Part shown: in pieces, positions 1 through 11,466 of the stretch
Position numbering within the stretch: position 1 is the stretch's first letter
Layout of the letters: every line of letters begins with the position of its first letter
Assembly (NCBI RefSeq): GCF_933775445.1
Contig: NC_065873.1
Span: forward strand, 8,618,001-8,682,000
Length of the DNA: 64,000 bases
Direction of reading: 5' to 3'
Source: Argentina anserina
Lineage: Eukaryota > Streptophyta > Magnoliopsida > Rosales > Rosaceae
The notes under the pieces: model-generated
Databases searched by the model: none
The model's input: only the letters and a program-made list of their open reading frames with translations
What the model was told of the DNA's origin: nothing
Position numbers and translations under genes: made by a program

Positions 1-360
1 CTATATCCAGAACCAACAACCTCCAATGACCCCCCCTTCCGAGGTGTGAAGAGGAATGAAAATCTGTTTCAAACTAGGTTATTCAGATATGGCAACATCG
101 ATGAACGTGTAAATGCCTATGCTGAAACCATTGATGTGTCTTACCAATTCACATGTGTCTATGTGGCAGTCATACCTTCTCAAGTTGCATATATTCCTTG
201 TGCGCATTGCGACTTCCACATACCCTTTTTCGGTATCACGCACCTGGTTTGCTTGAGTCTTGTCACGGCACAAATAACAACAAAGAAATTAATGACATAA
301 TGAGTTTATTTGATTAATTCACAAACTTCACCTCCAACAAGTTAGTCATTACTCATAGTG

Positions 361-952
361 AAATATGATGGAACATACCATGCATTAGGGTTGTCCCTTG
401 AGAGATAGCCAGCGATAAAGTTAATTACTTGCAGCACCGAAAATGTCAAATGAATGAAATTCATCCTCAATGACAGGACAGTAGACGCCAACAGTCAGAG
501 CTAATTATTTTAAACTATGATGTAACTATTACAGTGGCCATTCATTTAGGAAAAATTTGGATATTACATGATACTGTAACTTACTTCCATGTCTAACTTT
601 ATGCGTGGGGCAAGACACCTGATGTGTCTCCTGAGCAATATTTCCCTTCCCTCACTATATTCCGCCATTGGAGTCTTGGTTCCGAAAATTAATCACCTCA
701 GTTCCAATACTAGTGTAACATATGAATGGTTATATTTAGAAGCCTTCCTCACCTGTCTTCCTGATCATTAAACACCACTTTTCCATTCATGAAAATGTAA
801 TTGATCAACCGCACGTTTGTTTGCGGCAGGGGCCTAGTCAATTTGTAAGGTCCTGCCTTGAAGGACCTCACCCCTACCCCAATGTTTGTCCGAGCCGGAT
901 GCAACATTTCTTTTCCTTGTAGATGTGCAGCAAGTAACACTTTATTGTACAT
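361..952 (-). pseudogene. Ulp1-like (C48 peptidase family) segment of a transposon-borne gene, decayed
   Basis: Read on the minus strand, 952-762 is open and ends at a good donor (CAG then GTGAGG). A second block (about 690-591) carries EILLRRHIRCLAPRIKLDME and stops at GTAAGT. A third block (about 445-376) reads VINFIAGYLSRDNPNAW and ends at GTATGT. Joined in thought, the last two resemble the start of plant Ulp1-like cysteine protease domains, where a 'LAP..W..DEVIN' stretch precedes the catalytic histidine region. I could not find the His/Asp/Cys catalytic residues in the remaining 360 bases, so either the domain is truncated by the window edge or it is degraded. The junction between blocks two and three is not a clean splice in phase. 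The family assignment is inference from this short motif plus the neighbouring mobile-domain block; the frame breaks are seen directly. Confidence 0.45.
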
Positions 953-1460
953 TATCTTGATATCTCCTCCCAGAATGATTGATATGTTCCGAGAACCCCA
1001 TTACGTTCTGCCTGTCCAAGGGGGTTGCTAGAAGTTTCTGATACTGGCTGGCAAACTTTCCCAGGTGTACCTGCCCCCTTTTGAGACTCCAGCTGCAATA
1101 TGTGCGATAATAACTAATTTACCGCATCGATATTATTTTACAAACAAATTCCCAAAAATATATTGAATAACATAAAGTATAATCATGTATACTTGAGTAC
1201 ACAGTTTATTTCATAGCACTAAATCATCATCCCTATTTACAATTTGAACATGTATAATATTGATTACAACTTCTTGTTTATCATCAAATTATTTGAACTT
1301 TCATCAATTGCATTAACTTAAAATTTAAAATCTTTGTCCCCATTAGGAATGCATTGATTGATTTCATATATTAAAGACTTTTCTACCTATTTACACTTTC
1401 ATCAATCATACTGACATTCCATTTGACAATGTCAAATCTCACCGAAAATATGAACAAAAC

Positions 1461-2139
1461 ATGATATTTCAGTCCAACCTAGTTCAGTTAAGACATAAAA
1501 ACCCACTTACCGAAAGCCACCTTGCACATTCCGGTTTTTGTTTGGAATATCCTTGGTTTCCCATTCTTTTTACCACCAACCGAATTTGCATTGTTCCGTT
1601 TCTGGTTTCCATCATTGTTATTTCTGGTTTCCTTTTGCCCACTGTTCAAGCTTACTCCTTTTCCTTTGTGTTGTTTCCTCTGTTCACTGCTATTCTTCTC
1701 TTCATGTGCAAGCTACTCCACTTCTTCAATAGCCCTCTTAACACATCTTTCCTCAAGCTCATCATGCTCGACCGCCAAGACCTCAATCATTTGTCTTACC
1801 TCCTGACATTCCGGTAAGTACTCTTTCAACATTTCAGTGAGCCCCATTATTTGTTCCTTGACAACAACCATGTCTCTCTTTGCGTCATATGTCTTCGTGC
1901 AATGCCCTCGGAATTCCTATTCCAAACACAGAGTCTCCTACCCCTAATTCACCCTCCACAACCACATTGTATTTCTTCACCACAAGAGGCGCGTTGAAAC
2001 CACTCCTCTGCCTCACTCCTTTCCTGACTTCTTCAATATCTTCATTTGTCCAGGATTCAATAGGAAATGTCCCTCTGTACACCATCCCAAATTTCCTTCT
2101 CACAATATCTAAATATAGAAGCTGGAAAAGAGCATCCAT
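1461..2139 (-). pseudogene. Middle part of the same transposon-type gene: linker and coiled coil, frames broken
   Basis: A minus-strand open stretch 2139-1885 continues the neighbouring mobile-domain block after a one-base frame change (the two frames overlap at 2109-2139). It reads through FGMVYRGTFPIESW and stops at 1885. In yet another frame, about 1870-1720 gives a charged heptad-like run (EQIMGLTEMLKEYLPECQ and following residues, ending EEVE) that looks like a short coiled coil, then a basic K/N/G-rich tail. Coiled-coil linkers between an N-terminal plant-specific domain and a Ulp1-like domain are usual for this gene type. At least two frame changes are needed, so this copy is probably inactive, although unrecognised small introns could explain one of them. 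Plus-strand open frames here are antisense shadows of low-complexity sequence. Confidence 0.4.
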
Positions 2140-2726
2140 TTAGGCACATACTCAGTTCCCTCGGTCCTATAGACCTGAACCCCTTCAAATATGCGGTGCA
2201 GGGCAAAGGAAGCCCAGTTCTTCTCACAAATGTGGTCAGTTAATTCTAAACAGCCAATGAACCTTGTGTTTACTTTGTCCTCAATGCTGGGACATAGAAG
2301 GGTTGTTAGCGCAAACAGAGCGTATGCAACTTGAAACACGTCGTCCGGTTGCGGGCGTTTACAAGTTATTTGAATGAGGCCATCTATTCCCAATACCCCT
2401 TCATCATCACAGTACTCATTACCCAATATAGAGCTCCCAATATCGTCCTCCATCAGCTCAACATGACTACCTCCTTCTCTAATCCCAGTTATCCGCGAGA
2501 ACTGAGCGGCACTCATGTTGTAATCCACATCACATATTTTGACGCTCCTGTTTTTCAAGTCAACTCTTTGAAAACAATGTGACCACATAGTCTGACATAA
2601 ACTGTCTAGTTTCAAATCTTGTAGGTGGACGAATCCTATATTGTTAATACCCTCAATCTTATGAAGCGGTAAATCAGACACGACGCTCCTGAACTTGGAT
2701 GGATCGCACCTTGATTTCAGAATCAA
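2109..2726 (-). pseudogene. Plant-specific mobile-domain (DUF1985 / aminotransferase-like) protein fragment
   Basis: A 205-residue minus-strand frame. About residues 25-85 (GFVHLQDLKLDSLCQTMWSH, then CFQRV, ICDVDYNMSAAQFSRITGI) match the usual layout of the plant domain found upstream of Ulp1-like proteases: a 'GF..LL.L....L...L...L' helix, then a basic 'V......L..T..D...I.G' segment. About residues 130-180 (YALFALTTLLCPSIEDKV, then RFIGCLEL, NWASFALHRIFEGVQVY) match the 'LY.LGTLLCPT' and 'NWA.FVLDWL..GV' blocks of the same family. Plant genomes hold many such genes, spread by Mutator-like and related elements; function in the host is unknown. The frame is open for its whole length but runs into the next part only through a frame change. 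The first residue is arbitrary, because an upstream exon may exist between 2730 and 3750. Confidence 0.6.
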
Positions 2727-4187
2727 TCTGGCATGATACTAAAAACAATAAAAAATATATATATGTTCAGCATAGTCATGCTCCTTTTTCAAACACAATT
2801 TTCATAACTTTAATAAATCTCTTTTACTTTGGGTATGGTCATCACTAGTTGTGTATTTAACAAGGCCGACTAGAAAGCCCATTTGAAACCCATTTATTAA
2901 AACGTTTATGTCAAAATACTATATTTCGAGGCCCTTTTTTGCCATACCTTTTTCCTGCAGTCGCTGCCATAAGATCCAGAGGGTATGGGTACATACTGGA
3001 CAGATATTGGTCGATCTGCCACATAACCAAACGAGTTGTTGTCATCACTCATATTGGACGTCATTGTACCTGCACACAGCGAAGTAAGTCCATGTTGTCA
3101 CAGTGAAATATATAAATGGCTTGGAGCTTGCACAAAAAAAAAAACATTCCTACCCTCTCAATATGGCGCATGAAGGAATCAAGAAAATGGTTTAACTTTC
3201 TTCTTTTCATTGCAACACCATTCCTAGCTAACAAATTGCCAAACCAAATATCTGATCCTAATATCATGGCAATCCTAAACTTTATTTACATTTTAAATAT
3301 ACATACTTTTCTCCATATTCAAAGCCAAACAACCTGTAATAAGACCTGGCAGAAAACCTGGGACAATAACATTAACTACAAACTCAGTAAACCCCATCAA
3401 CGCAGGTAAAATTAAATTCACCTTTGTACAAAGGCACAACAAAGAAGAACACAGAAGCTGACAACAAATTTGCACCAGGGATTATCCAATAGTTTGTAAT
3501 ATTTCGAAACAAACCCCCCTCAAACCCAAAACCCAAAAACTGAAACAATTGGAGGTCCCCCTTATATTGTCTTCTTCTTTCTCCTCCGGTTATCCTAAAA
3601 GCACCACTTGAGTGTGCTTCTCTCCACCTTCTGACGACCCTAGTACGCCCTACCATCATACGTTCCGGAGATTGATGATGAATGAATTGTGGTTTCGATT
3701 CTAGATCAAACAACCGACCTCCAAGTGTGGGTAGGTGTACGAACATAAAACGAGGTCGTTCAATTACTGTCAGTTGACCTCTATTAAGCCCCCGTCTTGC
3801 AAATCTAATTATTATAGCGGGATTTCAGTGTCCCCTCATCCCATGTCACCTCCCACATCTTCCGGGGAACTGGTTAGTTTTGGAATTGTGGTTGGAAAAG
3901 GCAACGATGTTCTCCGATTCAGTTAGGGTTATAAACACTTGGGTCGCGTTAGTCCATAGTCCATCTCTTGAAGCCCAATATTTCCTTGTTGGACTGACCA
4001 GACCTCACAATCTGTGTGGGATACAAATATGGATCCCATATATAAATTTTTTTTTTCGGCACAAATCTCATCTCTATTTTGTGACCACTATAACTAATTC
4101 CATATGATCAGATATTAATTATTAAATATTAATATTATAATTGGACGGAGGCATTGAGTACACTAAATTTAAAATAGTTTTAAAATT
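2727..4187. other. Possible 5' part of the transposon-type gene, otherwise unassigned
   Basis: Minus-strand frames at 3746-3384 (120 codons) and 3267-3061 (68 codons) lie upstream of the mobile-domain block and could be leader exons, but neither has a composition or motif that supports coding. The remainder is AT-rich with no tRNA, element end or conserved frame that I can see. Confidence 0.3.
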
Positions 4188-4196
4188 TTTCCAAAT
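4188..4196. repeat. Left 9-bp target-site duplication of the Mutator-type MITE
   Basis: TTTCCAAAT directly precedes the first base of the terminal inverted repeat and recurs exactly at 5223-5231. Nine bases is the normal target duplication for Mutator-like elements. Confidence 0.85.
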
Positions 4197-5222
4197 GGCA
4201 TAAATGCCGATTTGCACCCTAAATTTGGCTAAAATTGTCAATTTGCACCCCGAACTTGCATTTGAGTCAATTTACCTCCTAAACTTGGTAAAAATTGCCG
4301 ATTTGCACCCCATCTGTTAAATTTAACTGTTTCTATCCAATTTTGCGTCACATGTCATGCATTTAAGGGGTAGTATTGTCATTATATATTTATTCATATT
4401 GAATAATGAAATAAATTAATAAAATGACTTAAGAGGAACACTTGCTACAATGTTTGTTTTTTCAAAACATGTTATTGATTTATATATTTATTATTTTATG
4501 TGATATGGTATGTTAAAAGATATTAGAAAAAATATGAATAAATAAATACATTGAAAATTAAAAATAAATGTGTGTTCCGAAAGAATTACTATTCTACCAT
4601 TGTGTGTGTCTTAGCCTTATTAGGTTTCCTGTTAGAGATAGATTCGCATCTCTGTAATAGATTAGGACTCCGAATCCTACGGGATTGTGGTTATATAATG
4701 CCTATATATTGGCCTCATTATCAATCAATAAACGGTTATGTTCTGTTCTATTACGTCGTTATTATTCTCATTTTGTTCATCCTCCAACAATATGTACATA
4801 TAAAAATATATTTATACACAACACACTATATTTGAATGGGTGGGTATATTGAATATATAATTCAAATTAGAGTTAAGTAGGTAGAAAAAAAGATGTAAAT
4901 AAATAATTTGATTAACAAAATAATCCTCATTTTAAAGAATATTTTTATTTGTTTTTAAGAAAAATATAAATAGAAAATGACAACATTACCCCTCATGTGC
5001 ATGACATGTGACGCAAAATTGGATAAAAACAGTTAAATTTAACGGATGTGGTGCAAATCGGCAATTTTTACCAAGTTTAGGAGGTAAATTGATTCAAATA
5101 CAAGTTCGGGGTGTAAATCGGCAATTTTTACCAAGTTTAGGAGGTAAATTGACTCAAATGCAAGTTCATGGTGCAAATTGACAATTTCAGCCAAATTTTG
5201 GGTGCAAATCGGCATTTATGCC
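4197..5222. mobile_element. Mutator-type MITE, 1,026 bp, long terminal inverted repeats
   Basis: The ends GGCATAAATGCC (4197) and GGCATTTATGCC (ends 5222) are inverted copies. The similarity continues inward for about 185 bases on the left (to about 4382) and about 245 bases on the right (from about 4976). The right arm is longer because a 60-base unit is present twice in tandem (5051-5110 and 5111-5170) where the left arm has one. A perfect 9-bp target duplication flanks the element. The interior is AT-rich and holds no transposase, so movement would have needed an enzyme from elsewhere. Part of the interior (about 4600-4800) resembles the tail of a retroelement LTR or a captured transcript end, ending near AATCAATAAACGG. 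Assignment to the Mutator superfamily rests on the 9-bp duplication and the long arms. Confidence 0.85.
5051..5170. repeat. 60-bp tandem duplication inside the right arm of the MITE
   Basis: Two adjoining 60-base units differ at only a few positions; each contains CGGCAATTTTTACCAAGTTT. The left arm has only one equivalent, so the duplication happened in this copy or its recent parent. Confidence 0.85.
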
Positions 5223-5231
5223 TTTCCAAAT
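5223..5231. repeat. Right 9-bp target-site duplication of the Mutator-type MITE
   Basis: TTTCCAAAT, identical to 4188-4196 and immediately outside the right terminal repeat. Confidence 0.85.
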
Positions 5232-5711
5232 TCATTGGTTATTATTTGCTTCATACTTTTGATTTATATTCGTTATTACTCAGTATTTTCACTTCAATAC
5301 AATCATAATTAAAAAAAATTCATTAAATAACGTATGTATATTAATAATATTATGCCTTCGAAAAAGTGAATATATATATATATATCTATATTCAAAATTT
5401 ATTTTGAAGAAAAATTTTGAATAATCCTAACCGATAAATTTGATATTTAAATTATACGGCTTGTATCTCATTGATGAAAGGATTATTAATATTTCTTGCA
5501 ATAATTAGTAGAGAAGTGGACAGATACAAAAGGTGGAAGGAAATATCTCATGAAATTTAGTAACTAAAGAGGCAATAAATCAAATACAATTAATTAAATC
5601 AAATTAGATTTTGACTATTATATTGACAATGTTGATTTAGGAAATAAATCAAAATACATTTAAAATAGTAGATTTATGAATGATATGATTATATTTTATG
5701 AAAAAAAATCA
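5232..5711. other. AT-rich spacer, nothing recognised
   Basis: Contains a short (TA)n run near 5371-5384 and poly-A/T stretches. No frame, element end or structured RNA is supported. Confidence 0.5.
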
Positions 5712-6064
5712 TTGCTCTCGGAGAACCACGTGACAATGTCTAGTGGTTCTCCCACCTGTTATATTTTGACACATTGATTTATTACACCAAAATTATAATT
5801 TTACATATTTTTATTATTTGTGAAATGACCTTCATGGGTATTGATAATTTTGAACTAGAATTTCGGGTTTAGAGTTTAGAGTATAGGGTTTAGGGTATAA
5901 GGTTTTATAGTTTAAGGTATTATAGTGTAGGCTGTACGATTTTTGAAAGAACCCCAAAATAGTCTTTGATTAAATAGCTTAAATATGATTTTTAATTAAA
6001 TCATAAGTGTCAAATGGTGACTGGAATGGAGTACCACTAGATATTACCACGTGGTTCTCCGGAA
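5712..6064. mobile_element. Inverted-repeat element, about 350 bp, with a telomere-like core
   Basis: The left end CGGAGAACCACGTG (about 5719) is inverted at the right end as CACGTGGTTCTCCG (ends about 6061). The arms match over roughly 35 bases, with TCTAGTGGT on the left paired to ACCACTAGA on the right. No convincing target duplication is visible, so superfamily and exact ends are open. The core (5866-5935) holds degenerate GGGTTTAG-type units resembling plant telomere repeat. Confidence 0.55.
5866..5935 (+). repeat. Degenerate telomere-like repeat tract
   Basis: Repeated GGGTTTAGAGTTTAGAG and TAGGGTTTAGGGTATAAGG motifs are variants of the plant telomere unit TTTAGGG. They lie inside the inverted-repeat element rather than at a chromosome end. 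Confidence 0.45.
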
Positions 6065-6223
6065 AGACAGGAAAATTCCTCGTATTTTAGACTGAAGATT
6101 GACTTTGCTTGAATCGGTAAATAGATGATGTATCTTTGTGAGTAGGCATGATACATCGGATTAATGCCTGTTAGGCCAACAGTTTTCAACCCCTACATGA
6201 CTCCTCTTACTTTTTTACCAGTT

Positions 6224-6228
6224 GCGGT
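6224..6228. repeat. Left target-site duplication of the Tat-type retrotransposon
   Basis: GCGGT precedes the LTR start at 6229; the matching site after the right LTR is TCGGT at 19850-19854 (4 of 5 bases). Confidence 0.6.
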
Positions 6229-7060
6229 TGTTTGGGCCTAAAATAATACTCTGGTATTATATAGACTACTTAGGCCCGTGGACCGGATATTTGGGGAAAG
6301 TATATCACAAAGCAAGATTATCTGCCGTATTGGAATAGATTTAGGGGACTATCGCCGTATAGAATCTGAGTTGATTAAGGAAGGTGAATCTAAATCAACT
6401 AGGAGGTTCTGAGGACTTGATTCGTAAGAAAGAACAATTTGTGTTCTCTATATAAGGAGGGTCGAATGCGCAGAATAACACACGCAACGTCAAACAAACT
6501 ATCGCGCAACCGCATAGTCAAAGTCTCCCAACTGAGCAAAATTCCGATTAACTTCGGCAACCAAGTCTCCCATCGGAGCGGAGCTACCCAGATGCACGCC
6601 TCGCGCTGCATGTAGCAACAAGTCCGATTAACTTCGGCAATTCGAGTCAAGTCCATCGAGTCGCTAGCCTAGCTTCTAGGAAACCCAAAGTCTGCACTAG
6701 TCAGCAAATTCCATTCGCGAGAGAGTCCTGCTATTAACGACACAATATAAGCTCTGCTTTTCCCCAAGCGGTCTAAAGTAAGATCGGCCATCTACTTGAG
6801 GTGGAGGGAAAGGTACCTAGCAACTTCGGTTGTGTATAAGTCATTCGAACTTCAGCGGTTTATCAGCAACTGCGGAGCAATCGTTTGAGACGAAGACAGT
6901 ACGTGGAGCGCAATCATCGTCAACAAAGCAAGAGTTGTACCTAACTCAAAGGTACTGGCACGCCAACAACAACAGAGAACGAAGGGTCGAACCGTCCAGG
7001 GTTCGACACCGGGGCTTGCTGATTGTTCTCTGAGGAGGATCCGTTTTCCCAGCTTGAACA
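6229..7060 (+). repeat. 5' LTR (832 bp)
   Basis: Starts TGTTTGGGCC and ends CTTGAACA, directly before the primer binding site. The same length as the 3' LTR. Minus-strand open frames within both LTRs are not genes: they occur at the same place in each copy. Confidence 0.93.
6448..6457 (+). promoter_or_regulatory. Probable TATA box of the 5' LTR promoter
   Basis: CTATATAAGG is conserved in the 3' LTR near 19239. It would place the start of retroelement transcription about 30 bases downstream, giving an R region of more than 500 bases. Confidence 0.55.
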
Positions 7061-7062
7061 TT

Positions 7063-7080
7063 TGGCACGCCCGGTGGGAC
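7063..7080 (+). promoter_or_regulatory. Primer binding site
   Basis: TGGCACGCCCGGTGGGAC begins two bases after the LTR end. It has the TGG start expected for pairing with a tRNA 3' CCA end and resembles the arginine-tRNA-type site reported for Ogre/Tat elements; the tRNA identity is from memory of the family, not checked. Confidence 0.75.
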
Positions 7081-7081
7081 A

Positions 7082-9804
7082 GTGTCAAAGATAGCAAGCC
7101 AGAATCCTTACTCGCGAGGATTTCCCTCTTGTTCGAAACCAAAGCATTCGCAGTGTGTCCCTCATAACACAGCGGCTTGCAGAGGTTTAACAGCGGTCGA
7201 TGCATTACTAAAGTTTGGAGTGATGGCGACACCGGAAGACATGCAACTAGCTTTTAAAGAGTTGACGACGGTAGTCAAGTCGTTGGAGGAATCCTTCGGC
7301 AATCGAATGACTGCAGTTGAAAAAACGTTTGATAATAAGTCACAACTACAGTCGGCACAGGGTCAACATCTGGCTGAGACCAACGATAGGATGAAGAAGT
7401 TGGTTCTGGGTGTCAATGAACACGCGAAGAATGCTTGCTTGGAGTTCGCGGGGCAGGATGAGCGATTTAAGCAAATCGAAGAAGCGTTGGGAATCCAACG
7501 GACTATCGCCGGCCTTTACGAAAGCCAGAACCATGACGAGCCTATTACTACCAGAAAGGCTAGGTCCAGCAAGAAAGATAGAGACGGTGTTAACAACGGC
7601 GCTGAAGCGGACGAGGCCAGAGGTGATGAGGCTGGAAAATTTGACACTGAGCTTGTCAGACTTACAAGGAGGAAGAAGGTAAAGGATAAGAAAGGGAAGT
7701 TCATGCTCGGAGGTTCCAGACGGTCGAACTCGCTCGAGGTTGAAACTTTACAAAAGGCGTTGGCACTTCTCCAACCAAGCGGAAGACGAGAGCGTCAGCA
7801 CCAGTCCCGTCGCGAGCGACGAGGGGAGCGTCGAGAGGAATCTGAGCAAGACGTAGAGGAAGGTCAGAGCCTTACCAAGGAGCAAGTTCAGAAGATGATC
7901 CAGGAAAGCGTGAGTACCATTCATGGCCATGTTGCCGCGAACGTATCATATACAAGTCCGTTCCTGGAATGGGTGGAAGCATGCCCTTGGCCATCAGGTT
8001 ATCGATCAATCAAGTTTCAGACATTCTCAGGAGAGGGTTCCGAGAATGCAGCTGAGCATATATCACGTTTTCACAGCGATTGTGGGCCATACACGTCTGA
8101 TTCAGTCTTCAAGATGAGGACTTTCGGTTCATCTCTGTCAGGGCCGGCGTTGTCTTGGTTCTCTAAATTAGCGCCAAGGTCTATTTCGGATTGGTCCATG
8201 CTCGAAACGATGTTTAAAATGACTTTTGGGAGTGTTGAGCCTGAAGTGGATATGTCATCTTTGACTTCCATGTATCAACAGCCAATGGAGTCGGCAGTAG
8301 AGTTCCTAAAGAAGTTCAAGGTTCAGCAAGAAAGTGCAGAACGCCGCTCGCGGAACAGGATGCTATTCGCATCGCCATAAAGGGTTTGGAGACCCGTCAG
8401 CAGGCCAAACATCATGATGCCTACTTTTCTAGTATGGCAGACTTAATGAACAAGGTAGGTTTTTACCAAGTGTTCCTCAGGGAGATGGAGGACAGTGCCA
8501 TAGTTCCGAAAGGTTCACATGTTTCTTATCACCCTGGGACGTTGAAACCACGATATGCAGTTCCATCCGGGACTAAGAGGGTTTCCACTATCTACTCGCA
8601 TGTAGATCCTTTCTACACACCATGTCCATACGAAGAGCAGTGGGTCGAGGAAGTAGATGATGAAGTAGCTGCGGTAGAGATAGCTAGAAGACATGCATTG
8701 AAGTCTAAGGCTTTGAAGATGTCCAGGGATCCTGTCAAGATTTCTACAGTAGCATTCACCAAGCCCGAGTATGAGTCATACACCTACAACGGTCACAAGG
8801 CTCTAGAAATTCTGGATGAGTTGTTCGCGAGTGGAAGAGTGAAGCATGACACTGCGATGCCTACCGCAGCGCAGATCGAGGGGAAGAAGTATTGCAAGTT
8901 TCATAACTTGTTCAATCACCACACAGCTGATTGTGTTAAGCTCAAGGATCAGTTGCAGACTTGGATTAACAAAGGAATGCTTGGGGTGGACACTGAAAGA
9001 GCCGCATCTTGGGTCAATATTGATCCCTTCCCTACAATGTCAGTGGTAGAAGTCACACCATTGACAACACCATTGAAGACTCATCGCCCTTCTAGGTTTG
9101 CTGAATATACTTATGACGCGTCATTGGCTCATGAGATCTTGGACAAGCTTATTGCTGAGGGTGAAACCATTGTACCATGGACTGAATTCCCATCCACGGA
9201 CGAAGTTAAAGGTAAACGGTATTGTAAGTTTCATAACGTTTGGACTCATGATACTCGTATTTGCACACAGCTCAAGGACTAGGTACAACAGTGGTTAGAT
9301 GAGGGAGTGTTGGCCTTCGCTTCAGACCCTGGTTTGGGTGTGGAGGCAACAGCGAAAAGAGTATCCGCGGAGCAGGAGGTTGTGATAGCCAAGCAATCTG
9401 GCCCGGGGAAACACAAGAGCGTTGTCCAATACAAGGAACAAAATATCGCGAAAGCCAAAACTTATGTGCTTTGCAATCGGTGCAAGAAGGAGTGTTCCAT
9501 CAACTGTGATAATACCGACAACCGCGAAGAATCGCGAAGGCACCGGAGGCCTCGCTCGCCGACAAATCTTTCCAAGAGGAAAGACTCCAAGAAAGCTAGA
9601 GTTCAGATGGACACTTATGCTCAGGTGTTGAAAAGACCACATTCAGGTGGGCAGGGTCACGAACGTTCTTGGAGGGCAGCGAATGGGAACACCGGGACCA
9701 GAAGCTCAGGCTTCGCACGAGGTCCTACAACGGCCGTACATACCACCTACGCCGAGGTCGCTAAAACCCGATGTCTGGTACGTTCAAGAGCATGGAAGAG
9801 CTAA
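7082..9804 (+). pseudogene. gag: gag of the Tat-type element, frameshifted and with an in-frame stop
   Basis: The capsid-type domain (about 7950-8330) is recognisable from PWPSGYRSIKFQTFSGEGS followed by the helical region with GPALSWFSKL. A one-base frame change occurs near 8325-8345; the sequence continues in another frame through the block IAIKGLETRQQAKHHD. Two zinc-knuckle-like motifs follow (YCKFHNLFNHHTADC near 8890 and YCKFHNVWTHDTRIC near 9220), each followed by LKD. After the second LKD a TAG at 9280-9282 sits where the first repeat has glutamine, then the frame stays open to 9804. The N-terminal 120 residues are rich in charged residues and look coiled. Gag would form the virus-like particle; this copy cannot make a full-length protein. 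Confidence 0.85.
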
Positions 9805-10723
9805 AGAAGCTATGAAAACTCAGAAGAGGAACGTTCATAAAAGATGGGTAAAGGCCAAGCGAACGCTAGAGGCGTATAACCGACGGGAGCTCTCTTGCGA
9901 TCAGCTAGAGCAGCCACCTTGGTTGTTGCGAGAGACAGTTGAAAAGCTTAGTTTCAAGCCATATGTGCACATTCGCCGGAATGATCACCACATGAGGGAG
10001 CCATACCCCAGGGAAAGCGTTCATGATCAAATTAAACGGCCAGTGGAAACTGCTCCTACACGAAGAGTTTCAATCCATGATAGGTTGTCTTACGCATCTA
10101 CTGATGGTAGAGCAACAAATAAATAACATGCACAGAGTGTTTCTATTCAGCAGAAACAACAGCGAAGTAGTGTCGTTCCACCTATGCAATCTAAATGGAT
10201 ACCTAAAAAGTCGGTGAGTAGGCCAGGCCATCAGGAACCAGTCCTAGAGGAAGTTAAGCCACAGTTTGATTGGAAACTGAAGATCAAAGAAGCAACGCTA
10301 GTGGTTCCAATAGCGCAACAGTCAATATTGGTGGTTCTAGAAGAGGTCGAGGCTACGACAGTGGTCATTCCTCCTAAGGCTCCTCAGGAACAATCGCTAA
10401 CGGAATATCTCAGGAGTAAGTTCCCCTCGCGAACGTCAACTGGGTCCATGCCAGATGAGGATATGGAGGAGCCAGGCAGTAAGGAGCACGAGTTAGAGTT
10501 TTCTGATCCAGAGGATGAGCTGGAACAAGCTTATGATGACGAGATGGTCGCTACTCCAGACTGCAACATGTTTGATCTCTCTCATAGGGATGCCTTTGAG
10601 GAGGGAACACCGAAGCTAGATAGAGTGCGTAGTTGCAACATGGTGTTCACCTTGTCGTCGAAGTATGCTCTTCCACGGCCATTGCCATCTCATCTATTCA
10701 TTGGAGGTGAGACGCAGGCCTAG
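9647..10723 (+). pseudogene. gag-pol linker region of the Tat-type element
   Basis: Two frames in the same phase (9647-10126 and 10184-10723), separated by a stop at 10124-10126, link the zinc-knuckle region to the protease. The second is acidic (PDEDMEEPGS, EFSDPEDELEQAYDDE) and ends in SKYALPRPLPSHLFIGGETQA just before the protease. No catalytic motif is visible. Long, poorly conserved linkers here are usual in Tat elements. The overlap with the previous frame (9647-9804) implies another frame change. Confidence 0.65.
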
Positions 10724-10863
10724 GAGGTGGGTACAATCGCAGAGTTGTCATCTGCCGAGGTGTCAACTGTTGAGAAAGACTCGAGGAAAGAGGGAGCTGA
10801 TAGATCTCACATGATGACAGAGCTCCAACGCTTCTTTATGATTTCACAAAGCCTACCGCGACC

Positions 10864-11466
10864 ATGACTCAACACATTAAACCTTTATACATATCAGCTG
10901 AGATGGAGGGAAAGAGAGTGAACAAAATCCTCGTCGATGGTGGTGCAGCAGTTAGTATCATTACCGTAAAAACAGTCGAAGCACTTGGAATCGCAAAGAA
11001 AAAGGTTCTCAGTAGCAATCTCAAGGTCAGGAGTTTTGCTGGCAACTTTACTAAGACCTTGGGAGTGTTGATCCTCAAAGTCAAAATAGGACCTTCGGAA
11101 CTGTTTCAGACATTCTTCGTCACGGATTGCACCGCTCCATACAGCATCATACTGGGTAGGGATTGGATACATCGAGCTTACTGCATCCCTTCTACTCTAC
11201 ACCAAGAGATGTTGATGTGGGATCCCGCAACTGACAAGGCAGAATTAGTAAAGGCAGATGACCAACCATACTCGGTCGCGTCCAGTATCCTGGATGCGGA
11301 GTATTATTATGGTGACATGAGACCATTGGGAGTTGCCGAGATAGATACTAAGGGTCGTCCAGTTGGGGTGACTTCTACAGAATTGACACGATGGGGTCTA
11401 GTACAGGTCAAGACAAACATAGATAGACCTGGCTTTATCGTGAAAGCAAAAAATCCTCTTCCATGA
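10864..11466 (+). pseudogene. pol (PR): Aspartic protease domain of pol
   Basis: A 200-residue open block. The catalytic motif is at about residues 23-31 (ILVDGGAAVSII). DGG rather than the usual DTG/DSG is common in plant Tat proteases. The flap and second motif are visible further on (SIILGRDWIHR, about residue 95-105). The enzyme would cut the Gag-Pol polyprotein. The block itself has no stop, but it is separated from the reverse transcriptase by a frame change at 11463-11466, where the two frames overlap by four bases. Confidence 0.85.

Noticed and set aside
6399..6656. Minus-strand 85-codon frame, repeated almost identically at 19188-19445
   Set aside because: Both lie at the same offset within the two LTRs of one retrotransposon, cover its promoter and leader, and have no protein motif.
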